Origin: JAWOJB01 sp046484325
Lineage (GTDB): Bacteria; Actinomycetota; Acidimicrobiia; Spongiisociales; ZC4RG35
Reading direction: 5' to 3'
Assembly (NCBI GenBank): GCA_046484325.1
Contig: JAWOJB010000007.1
Span: forward strand, 1 to 37,215
Length of the DNA stretch: 37,215 bases
Part shown: positions 13,191-20,040 of the stretch, one piece after another
How positions within the stretch are numbered: the stretch's first letter is position 1
Layout: every line of letters starts with the position of its first letter
Made by a program: the position numbers and the translations under genes
Notes under the pieces: model-generated
What the model saw: the letters and a program-made list of their open reading frames with translations, nothing else
Databases searched by the model: none
Told to the model about the DNA's origin: nothing

Positions 13191-15777
13191 GGCTGGTGGG
13201 GGTGGACCACCCGTTGGCGGTGGCCAGTGCGACCGCCTGGAGCCTGCTCGTGACGTTCAGCTTGGCGAGGACGGCCGAGACGTGGTGGCTGGCGGTCTTC
13301 TCGGATATGAACAGCTCCTCGGCGATGCCCGCATTGGAGAGACCGGACACCATCAGCGAAAGGACCTCTGCCTGCCGTTCCGTGAGGCCTGCAGGGTTCC
13401 GGCGGGTCGCCTGCCGCTGCCCGCGGGGGATCCGAGCAACGCCGCGGCGCTGGAGTTCGCGGCGCAAACCCCGGATCACGCCGTTGGCGCCGAGCCTGCT
13501 CAGATCGGAGAACACCTCTTCGAGGTTGGCATCGGGGAGCATGGCCTTGGTGACCGCCGCCTCGATCGGGTAACCCCGCTCCTCCCACGATTCGGACGCC
13601 TCGGTGACCCGTCCGTCCCACTCCATCCCCGCAGGGCCGGGGATGCGACCCTCGGGTGGCTCCAGGCCAAGCCGTGAAGCCCAATAGCCGAGGACACCAC
13701 GGCCGGAGTTGTCTGTGGGTAGAAGGGGTGAGAGGAGCATGGTTTGGTAGCGGAACTCGGCCTCCTCCAACGGGATGAGTCCTATCCACGCCCCCTCCAT
13801 CGCCAGGGCGCAGGCCACAACGTTCGCCTCATGGTCTTCGAAACCCTCGACGCTGGAGAGTGCTTCGTCGACCAGGTCGGCGGCCCCGGGATCGCCACGC
13901 CGGGCTCGGAGGATGGCGGCGGTGTTGAGCGTCTCGATCTCGGTCTGGCGGCAGGTGCGCTGTCCCACCACGATCTCGAGGTCGAGATCGGCCTGGTCCC
14001 ACCGGCCGTGCATCACACTCAGCGTGGCCCGGGTGGCGATGGCGGCGATGTACCAGGCGTCCAGCTCCCGGGCCTGGGTGTACTCGACGAGTCGCTCGAA
14101 GTCCTCCAGTGCCTCAACAGGACGCCCCCGCCATAGCGAGAGGAGTCCCAGGTTGTTCATCGCCCGGGCGGCGAACTCGCCGAGGTTCTGCTCCAGGCCG
14201 AGCTGAACGGCCGCCGCGACCTGACCGCGCCCAGCCGGGTCGCGCTGTTGGAAGCGGGCGGTGCCGGCTGTCGCTGCGGCATGGACCTCCATCTGGGGGA
14301 AATGCACGGCCTGCGCCACCGTGACCGCCTCGTCCCCGTACCGGATCGCCTCGTCGTATCTCCCCTCGACGAGTTCCCGCCAGGCGATGACGGCGAGACC
14401 GACGGCCAGCTCTTCGGAGTCGCGCTCGGAGCGCAACGCCTCGATGGCGAACAGCGCCTCCCGGCCGCAACCATCCAGGTCGTTGAGCCGGGAGAGGAAG
14501 TAGGACAGCCACGCCCGGGCCCGAGCCACGGCGACCGGGTCGGTGGCCAGGCCGATCCGTCCTGCCGCCAGGTCGACCGCGGTCTCGAAGGCGTTGATCA
14601 CGCAGTGCTCCATGGCCCCTTCGAGCAGCACCCGGTCCAGAGTCTCTGAGTCCATTGCGTCGGCGAATGCCAGTGCATTGGAGTAGTGGAAGGCGGCCTG
14701 GCGATGCGCTCCCAGGGCGCGGGCGTCATCGGCGGCCCGCAGCGAGTACTCGACCGCTTTGGCAGCGTCTCCGGTACCCACGGCGTGGTAGGCGAGCCGG
14801 GCAGTGTTCACCGAGTCGGCGGCCCGTCCTTCCAGGTCTTCGAGGAGATGTCGGTGCAGAGTTCTGGCCAGAAGCGGTGGCATCGCCTGGAGCAGGCTCT
14901 CCCTGATCAGATCGTGACGGCAGGCGACCCGATCTCCCGAAGTGGCGAGGAGCAGCCGGCGCAGCGCCGTGTCCACGTACGCCTCGGCGTAGGGGCCGGA
15001 CGAGATGAGCAGGTCGAGGTCGATCCCATCGGGGCTCAAAGCCACCATGTAGAGCAACTCACGGGCTTCCTCGGAGAGCTGCGAAGCATTCGCCAGCACG
15101 GCATTCTGCACGGTGGGGGGAACACGCAGCTCCGGGTGACGGACCACCTCGTCGACGAAGAACGGGTTTCCCAGGGTGGCGGCGTGAACCTGGGCCGGGT
15201 CGAGATCGAGCCCCCGGGTCATCGCGCTGACTCCCTCAAGAGAGAGGGCGGCCAGGTCGATGCGAAGGGCGGTCGGGCCCAGGTCGGCGATGACCAGGCG
15301 CAGGGATGGGGTGAGATCGACCTCCTCGGAGCGGTACGTGACGATCAGGATGCTGCCGGTGGGGCCGATACGTCGTCCCAGATACCGCACCAGGCCCAGC
15401 GTGGCCTCATCCGCCCAGTGAACGTCCTCGATGATTAGCACCACCCGGTCGTTCTTGAGGACGTCGAGTAGCCCGGCATAGATGGCGGGTCGGCCACCGC
15501 CGGACCGAATGTCGGTGACGAGGTCCGCGGGTAGCTTGTCGAGCAAGTCGTACAGCGGTGCGAAGGGCGCAGGGATACCCACCGGCTCGCAGGCGGCGGA
15601 GAGGATCGTGAATCGGTGGTCGAGGCTGTCGCCGAAGACGTTGAGCAGCGAGGTCTTGCCGTGGCCGGCTTCGCCCGAGAGGAGCACGACCTGTCCCTCC
15701 TCGGCCGACCCAGAGATGACCCCCTCGAGGGAGGTGAGCTGCCCCTCCCTCTCGACCAAGAGCTGATGCTTGATCAT
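13183..15777 (-). CDS. LuxR/LAL-family regulator with AAA-type ATPase
   Basis: This 864-aa cytosolic transcriptional activator belongs to the large ATP-binding LuxR (LAL, MalT-like) class. Walker A GEAGHGKT is at about 35-42 and a Walker B-like VVLIIEDVHWADEA follows at about 120. A long helical TPR-like middle (about 330-720) precedes a C-terminal LuxR HTH (about 805-862: LTERQAEVLSLMVSGLSNAGIAEELFISEKTASHHVSAVLAKLNV). ATG 15777 is chosen because MIKHQLLVEREGQL is the usual LAL start; the open frame extends 27 codons further without support. It precedes two DUF4242 genes that carry related 25-bp upstream elements, so they are its likely targets. Confidence 0.88.
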   Translation of the reverse strand: MIKHQLLVEREGQLTSLEGVISGSAEEGQVVLLSGEAGHGKTSLLNVFGDSLDHRFTILSAACEPVGIPAPFAPLYDLLDKLPADLVTDIRSGGGRPAIYAGLLDVLKNDRVVLIIEDVHWADEATLGLVRYLGRRIGPTGSILIVTYRSEEVDLTPSLRLVIADLGPTALRIDLAALSLEGVSAMTRGLDLDPAQVHAATLGNPFFVDEVVRHPELRVPPTVQNAVLANASQLSEEARELLYMVALSPDGIDLDLLISSGPYAEAYVDTALRRLLLATSGDRVACRHDLIRESLLQAMPPLLARTLHRHLLEDLEGRAADSVNTARLAYHAVGTGDAAKAVEYSLRAADDARALGAHRQAAFHYSNALAFADAMDSETLDRVLLEGAMEHCVINAFETAVDLAAGRIGLATDPVAVARARAWLSYFLSRLNDLDGCGREALFAIEALRSERDSEELAVGLAVIAWRELVEGRYDEAIRYGDEAVTVAQAVHFPQMEVHAAATAGTARFQQRDPAGRGQVAAAVQLGLEQNLGEFAARAMNNLGLLSLWRGRPVEALEDFERLVEYTQARELDAWYIAAIATRATLSVMHGRWDQADLDLEIVVGQRTCRQTEIETLNTAAILRARRGDPGAADLVDEALSSVEGFEDHEANVVACALAMEGAWIGLIPLEEAEFRYQTMLLSPLLPTDNSGRGVLGYWASRLGLEPPEGRIPGPAGMEWDGRVTEASESWEERGYPIEAAVTKAMLPDANLEEVFSDLSRLGANGVIRGLRRELQRRGVARIPRGQRQATRRNPAGLTERQAEVLSLMVSGLSNAGIAEELFISEKTASHHVSAVLAKLNVTSRLQAVALATANGWSTPTSPN

Positions 15778-16336
15778 GCCTGCGCAGCGTACCCCCGGGC
15801 TCCGGGAGTGGGGTCCTGAATGGGCCGGCGGGAGGACGGCCGGGACGACCCCAATCACCTCGTCAGGCGGCTCCGGAACCAGCGCCCATCGAAGTCTTGA
15901 AGGTCATCGTGCGTGTCGTAGAAGGTGCGATTGAGGGAGAAAGCCATGGTCCCGCTGATCGGGTCTTGACAATCGGCGGGACCCAGCAGGCGGGAGGATC
16001 CCTACCCACAGCCCTGGACGCCCCCGGACGGTTCCGGACCTCCAAGGACATGTCGGCGAGAAGGCGGTCGATGTCGACTGCGGTGGCGATCGAGACGCAC
16101 CCGGCCAAGCGCTGGCACCAAGTGTTTCCGGGCGGCCCAGGCATACCAGGAGGCCGACATCGGGCTGAGCTGGGCGGGCAGGGCCTCCACAGACGGTGAG
16201 ATACTCGCCGACGTCCGGCGGAGCTGCGACTCGCCGCCCGCGATTCGGGACCTTCTCCGGGCGTCCAGGGTCAACATGCGGGACGGTTCCCGGGGCGTGG
16301 GGTAATGTCCCCGTCACGCCCATAGGAGGGAATCAC
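15778..16336. other. Intergenic region without a supported gene
   Basis: This 559-bp stretch separates the divergent LAL and membrane-protein genes. A 30-codon minus-strand frame (15855-15947) and longer open frames show no recognisable domain. A hairpin at 16293-16321 lies in the leader of the downstream gene. Otherwise nothing was identified. Confidence 0.45.
16293..16321 (+). promoter_or_regulatory. Leader hairpin before membrane-protein gene
   Basis: GGGCGTG plus GGG (16293-16302) pairs with CCC and CACGCCC (16309-16321), with a small bulge, around the loop TAATGT. It ends 2 nt before the ribosome-binding site AGGAGGG. It could modulate translation, or TAATGT could simply be a -10-like sequence. 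Confidence 0.35.
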
Positions 16337-16774
16337 ATGCGGAAAGCTGCATCCATCGCTGCGATCGCGCTCGGGGCATTGATGATCGTCGGCGCGGCCG
16401 TCACCTGGTTCACGGTGAGCTCGACCCTCGCAACCCAGAACATCGTGATCGGGGAGGACGCTGCGAAATACTGCTGGTGGGACATGTCCGGCCGGCAGGT
16501 CGACGGCCCGTTCACGTCCTTCTGCCAGGCCCAGATCATTGACGCCCACGCCCTCGAGGCGACGGGTGGCCTCTACTACTCCGAGATCCCCCGGGACGAT
16601 CCGCTGCGCGCGGTGGCGGCAAGCGCCGCGTACCTGCAGACATCCCTCTTCACGTCCGTCGTGGCCTTCGGTGTGGCTGCGATGGCCGGTCTGATGGGGG
16701 TGGTCTTCATCCTCATCGGCCTCGGGATGCGTGACGTGGCCGAGCGGACCGGAGCCATCCCGGCCCGGGCCTGA
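16337..16774 (+). CDS. Small membrane protein of the family often mislabelled LigA
   Basis: The 145-aa protein has two predicted membrane helices, at about residues 5-30 (SIAAIALGALMIVGAAVTWFTV) and 100-130 (TSVVAFGVAAMAGLMGVVFILIGLGM). The 70-residue extracytoplasmic loop between them contains VDGPF, HALEATGGLYYSEIPRDDP and ASAAYLQTSLF. The loop pattern is typical of actinobacterial proteins often annotated as aromatic ring-opening dioxygenase LigA. That name is unsupported: there are no dioxygenase metal ligands. The function is unknown. The start ATG 16337 has AGGAGGG seven bases upstream. Confidence 0.78.
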   Translation: MRKAASIAAIALGALMIVGAAVTWFTVSSTLATQNIVIGEDAAKYCWWDMSGRQVDGPFTSFCQAQIIDAHALEATGGLYYSEIPRDDPLRAVAASAAYLQTSLFTSVVAFGVAAMAGLMGVVFILIGLGMRDVAERTGAIPARA

Positions 16775-16783
16775 CCCAACCGC

Positions 16784-16802
16784 GTGGACGCGCGCGGACA
16801 CC
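16784..16802 (+). repeat. GTGGACG...GCGGACACC motif near att remnant 3
   Basis: GTGGACGCGCGCGGACACC lies 10 bp before the tRNA-Arg remnant at 16813. The same motif with two changes occurs at 11740-11757, 21 bp before remnant 2, and a longer-spaced version at 11681-11708. These may be recombinase arm-binding sites left from integration (inference). Confidence 0.45.
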
Positions 16803-16812
16803 GCTTGTATAC

Positions 16813-16854
16813 CTATGGATCAGGAGGCTGGGGGTTCGAGTCCCTCCGGGCTTG
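16813..16854 (+). repeat. Degenerate tRNA-Arg 3' copy (att remnant 3)
   Basis: It aligns without gaps to tRNA-Arg from the anticodon loop to just past the discriminator, with about three mismatches, keeping GGATCAGGAGG and GGGGGTTCGAGTCCCTCC. The 5' tRNA half is absent. It marks the right end of the tRNA-Arg-derived repeats in the window. Confidence 0.8.
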
Positions 16855-16874
16855 CCACACGAAACTGCTGTTCA

Positions 16875-16897
16875 GACGGGCTGCGGTCTGGCCCGTC
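16875..16897. terminator. Hairpin after att remnant 3
   Basis: GACGGGC (16875-16881) pairs with GCCCGTC (16891-16897) around a 9-nt loop. Like the hairpins at 1730 and 11825, it follows a tRNA-Arg 3' copy, but its sequence differs. Confidence 0.5.
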
Positions 16898-17037
16898 GAC
16901 CCTCGGACCGTTCTGATGTTCAGGAGCCAGTCGTGGGTTGGTTCCGGCTGAAGCGAACGTCGCGCTGAGTTCGATCCAGGCGGGCGATGCCGGTGGATCC
17001 TCCCGCCGGCCGGTTGATGCCGTGCTTGACTCGGTCC

Positions 17038-17787
17038 ATGCACGGAGTGACCGGCGGGCCCCGGATCGGTGACGCCTTCGGACTGGCCCTGCTCGACTAT
17101 CTGGAGCATGGCCGGGACGGCCGCGATCACTTCGTCGAGCGGGATGACGGCCTGCTGGAGGCCGGCGTCACCGGGGTCTATTTCGATGACGAGTCGGTGT
17201 GGTCGGTGGCCGAGGCGGTGGTAGGGGAGCTTGCCGGAGGTCGGGTCCTCGACGTGGGGTGCGGTGCGGGCCGTCACTCGCTATCCCTGCAGGCCACGGG
17301 TCGCGAGGTGGTGGCGCTCGACGTCTCGCCCGGAGCGATCGAGGTGTGCCGGCGCCGGGGGGTGGCCGAGACGTTCACGGGAACCGTCTTCGATCTGGCC
17401 GCCACCGACCCGCCTCCGTTCGACACTATCCTCCTGTGTGGGAACAACTTCGGGCTGCTGGAGAACCCGGAGCATTCCGGGAGGTTCCTCCGGGTCCTCG
17501 CCGACCTCGCCGATCCCGTCGCCCAGGTGATCGGGACCTGCCTCGACCCGTTCGCGACCGATGATCCTCTGCATTTGGCCTACCACGAGCTGAATCGGCG
17601 TCGGGCCCGGCTCCCAGGGCAGCTCCGTCTTCGTAGCCGCTGGGGCGACCTCGCCACCCCGTGGTTCGACTACCTGTTCCTTCCGGTCCACGAACTCGAG
17701 CGCCTCGCCGCCGCCGCCGGCTGGAGCCTGGTGGAGCACCGGGGCGAGCGGCCGTACCTGGCCGTGCTCAGTCGGGGCCAGGCCTGA
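17038..17787 (+). CDS. Class I SAM-dependent methyltransferase
   Basis: The 249-aa protein has a Rossmann-fold methyltransferase core. Motif I VLDVGCGAGRHSL is at about 70-82, with an acidic residue ending strand 2 (VVALDVSPGAI, about 91-101), then TFTGTVFDLAATDPPPFDTILLCGNNFGLL as the strand 4 region. The N-terminal part includes GVYFDDESVW, often seen before motif I in small-molecule methyltransferases. The substrate is unknown. ATG 17038 is preferred over 16987, whose extra residues are Pro-rich and lack a ribosome-binding site; neither start is strong. It is convergent with the glutaminase gene and lies just outside the repeat region. Confidence 0.75.
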   Translation: MHGVTGGPRIGDAFGLALLDYLEHGRDGRDHFVERDDGLLEAGVTGVYFDDESVWSVAEAVVGELAGGRVLDVGCGAGRHSLSLQATGREVVALDVSPGAIEVCRRRGVAETFTGTVFDLAATDPPPFDTILLCGNNFGLLENPEHSGRFLRVLADLADPVAQVIGTCLDPFATDDPLHLAYHELNRRRARLPGQLRLRSRWGDLATPWFDYLFLPVHELERLAAAAGWSLVEHRGERPYLAVLSRGQA

Positions 17788-17788
17788 C

Positions 17789-17807
17789 GACACGCCCGAC
17801 GCGTGTC
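17789..17807. terminator. Bidirectional terminator hairpin
   Basis: GACACGC and GCGTGTC form a 7-bp stem with loop CCGAC in the 25-bp gap between the convergent methyltransferase and glutaminase genes. Confidence 0.6.
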
Positions 17808-17812
17808 CGGGA

Positions 17813-18790
17813 TCACCCCGCCGGTTCGGAGACGAAGAGATCCAGGCCGAGGGCCCGGGAGAGGTGTCGGGCCACCAGTCGGCCCCGCACGCTGTTGCCG
17901 GCTGCGTCGAGCGGAGGTGAGAAGGTCCCCAGGCCGCCCTTGCCGGGCGATACGGTGACGATGCCGCCGCCGATCCCGCTCTTCCCCGGCAGTCCGATGT
18001 CGTACAGCCAGTCCCCCGAGGTCTCATAGAGGCCCGCGGTCGTCATCACCGCCAGCACGTGGCGGCAGGTGGCGGCGCTCACTACCCGCTCGCCGGTGAC
18101 CGGGTTCACTCCGCCGTCGGCCAGCGTCGCCCCCATCGTCGCCAGGTCACGGGCGGTGACGGCGAGCGAGCTCTGGCGGGTGTAGAGGTCGAGCGCCACC
18201 GCCGGGTCACCCTCGATCGCGCCGGCTCGCTCCAGCAGCCGGACGATCTCGCGGTTGCGGTGGTTGGTGGCCGACGCCGAGGCGTAGACCTCCTCGTCGA
18301 GCTCGAGCTCGCGCCCGGCGAAGCGGGAGAGGGTCGACGAGATCGATCGCCAGCGGCTCTCCGGCGTCTCGCCTGGGACGAGCGCCGTGGTGGCGATGGC
18401 ACCCGGGTTCACCATCGGATTGGTCCGGCCGTCGGGTGACCGTTCCACGGCTTCCAGCGAGTTGAACGGTAGCCCAGTGGCGTTCACGCCGAGCCGGCGG
18501 CGGCCGTCTTGGGGGCCGAGTACGTCGCACACGAGCGCGAAGACAAAGGGCTTGGCCACGCTCATGATCGTGAAGCCAACGTCGGCGTCGCCGGCAGCGT
18601 ACGTGTTCCCGGTCACCCCCACCACGCACACCCCGAACAAGTGCGCATCCGCCCGCTCGAGTGCGGGGTACACCGTCGAGGTGGCGCCGTCCGAGATCTG
18701 GAGGTGGCGTCGGTGGGCGTCATCGACCAGCGCCTGCACCACCTCGGGGCCGGGCAGGGCCCCGGTGGACACGAATGGCGAGGCGGTCAT
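17813..18790 (-). CDS. glsA: Glutaminase A
   Basis: The 325-aa enzyme hydrolyses L-glutamine to glutamate and ammonia in the cytosol. It belongs to the serine-dependent beta-lactamase-fold glutaminases. The catalytic S-x-x-K motif is Ser77-Val-Ala-Lys80 (FTIMSVAKPF), followed by NPMVNPGAIA, the YASASATNHRNREIV region and LPGKSGIGGGIVTVSPGKGGLGTFSPPLD. Length and motif order fit the family (about 300-330 aa). The start ATG 18790 overlaps the stop of the mechanosensitive-channel gene (ATGA), so the two are translationally coupled. Glutamate is a common osmolyte, so coupling to an osmotic valve is plausible, though inferred. Confidence 0.92.
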   Translation of the reverse strand: MTASPFVSTGALPGPEVVQALVDDAHRRHLQISDGATSTVYPALERADAHLFGVCVVGVTGNTYAAGDADVGFTIMSVAKPFVFALVCDVLGPQDGRRRLGVNATGLPFNSLEAVERSPDGRTNPMVNPGAIATTALVPGETPESRWRSISSTLSRFAGRELELDEEVYASASATNHRNREIVRLLERAGAIEGDPAVALDLYTRQSSLAVTARDLATMGATLADGGVNPVTGERVVSAATCRHVLAVMTTAGLYETSGDWLYDIGLPGKSGIGGGIVTVSPGKGGLGTFSPPLDAAGNSVRGRLVARHLSRALGLDLFVSEPAG

Positions 18791-19899
18791 GGCCCCATCG
18801 GTGCCTGGGGAGCGGCCTCGGCGGCGGACCCCTTCCCGGTGGCCGCCGTCGAGTCCGAGCCCGGGTGGGCCGGCTCGGCGGGGAGCTCTTGGCCGTCGGC
18901 TCTCAGCCACACCGTGTGTTGGGGGATCGGAACTCCGATGCCCTCCTCGTCGAAGGCATACTTGATCCGGCGGCGGAGCTCCCGCGAGATCCCCCACTGC
19001 TCGCCGGGCAGGGTTCTGATCACGAGCCTCAACACCACCCCTTCGGCCGCGACGTTCTCCACGCCCCAGATCTGGGGCTCGGCGAGGAAGGCTTTCCGGT
19101 AGGCCTCCTCGGCCGCCATGTGGTCGGCTACCGACTTGATCACCTCCGCCGCCCGGTCGATGTCGGCCCCGTAGGCGACCCCGATGTCGAGCAGCGACGC
19201 CGACCACTCCTGGCTCATGTTGCCGACCCGGCGGATCTCGCCGTTGGGGATGTGCCAGACGGTCCCGGTGACGTCGCGGATCCTGGTCGTCCGGAGGCTC
19301 ATGCCCTCCACGACGCCCGTGGCCTCACCGAGATCGACCACGTCGCCCACCCCGTACTGATCTTCGAAGAGCATGAAGATGCCCGACACGAAGTCGCGAA
19401 CGAGGTGTTGGGCGCCGAAGCCGAGGGCGATGCCGACGATCCCGGCCCCGGCGAGGAATGGGGCCAGGCTGATGCCGAAGGTGGCACCGAAGATCGTGAG
19501 GATGGCCACCGTCCACACCACCACGCCGAGCACGGAGCCGAGCACCGCCTGTACGGCGTCGAGCCGCTGGGCCTTGCGGGTCGAGATGGGTGCCTCCTCG
19601 GTCTCGCCGCCCATGAACTCGGAGAGCGTCTGACGCTTGGCACGTGCGAACAGGCTCCGGGCGATGCGGCGGATCACCCGGATCACGAGCCAGGCGACGG
19701 CCAGGACCAGCATCACCTGGACGATCGGCTCGACGAGGGCCTCGAAGAGGCGCACCACCGGCCCGTCGGGGTCGAGTCCGAACACGTCGCTGATCAGCTC
19801 GGTGATGGGGCGCAGCGGATCCACCACCTCGATGGCCGGCGTGGTGGTGTCGGTGGTGTTCTCTGGCGCTTGAGCGAGGAGCGAGGAGATGAGCATCAT
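18787..19899 (-). CDS. MscS-family small-conductance mechanosensitive channel
   Basis: The 370-aa inner-membrane protein has transmembrane helices at about residues 50-75 (VQVMLVLAVAWLVIRVI) and 110-160. The pore-lining TM3/beta-domain signature is FLAGAGIVGIALGFGAQHLVRDFVSGIFMLFEDQYGVGDVV, then the beta domain (TTRIRDVTGTVWHIPNGEI) and a C-terminal alpha/beta domain ending in QHTVWLRA. MscS channels release solutes on hypo-osmotic shock. The start is the first of two adjacent ATG codons (19899; the second is 19896). The frame is open for 352 further codons, but that region lies opposite the DUF4062 gene and is a shadow. The stop overlaps the glutaminase start. Confidence 0.9.
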   Translation of the reverse strand: MMLISSLLAQAPENTTDTTTPAIEVVDPLRPITELISDVFGLDPDGPVVRLFEALVEPIVQVMLVLAVAWLVIRVIRRIARSLFARAKRQTLSEFMGGETEEAPISTRKAQRLDAVQAVLGSVLGVVVWTVAILTIFGATFGISLAPFLAGAGIVGIALGFGAQHLVRDFVSGIFMLFEDQYGVGDVVDLGEATGVVEGMSLRTTRIRDVTGTVWHIPNGEIRRVGNMSQEWSASLLDIGVAYGADIDRAAEVIKSVADHMAAEEAYRKAFLAEPQIWGVENVAAEGVVLRLVIRTLPGEQWGISRELRRRIKYAFDEEGIGVPIPQHTVWLRADGQELPAEPAHPGSDSTAATGKGSAAEAAPQAPMGP

Positions 19900-20040
19900 C
19901 CGGGCCTGGTGGCCGCAGCAGCGTAGGAGGCGACGACCGGGCCCACCAAGCCCACCGACCTCCCGGCCCTTGCAGGGCATGCGGGCACCTGCGGCTCGGT
20001 AGTGTTCGATCGCCGGCCGTCGGCCGGAGGGAGGGTCGCG

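Larger units (their letters stand above)
11820..16854. mobile_element. Putative second older island ending at att remnant 3
   Basis: The segment between the degenerate att copies at 11779-11819 and 16813-16854 contains the LAL regulator, two DUF4242 genes, an exported protein and a small membrane protein. No recombinase is present. Treating it as an island is inference from the flanking tRNA-Arg repeats. Confidence 0.4.

Noticed and set aside
13136..13789. N-terminal extension of the second DUF4242 gene
   Set aside because: The extra sequence overlaps the LAL gene in another frame and resembles no protein; GTG 13135 gives a normal DUF4242 length.
15855..15947. 30-codon minus-strand ORF (MAFSLNRTFYDTHDD...)
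   Set aside because: It is short, has no recognised domain and may be a chance frame or gene scrap; the evidence is not enough to call it.
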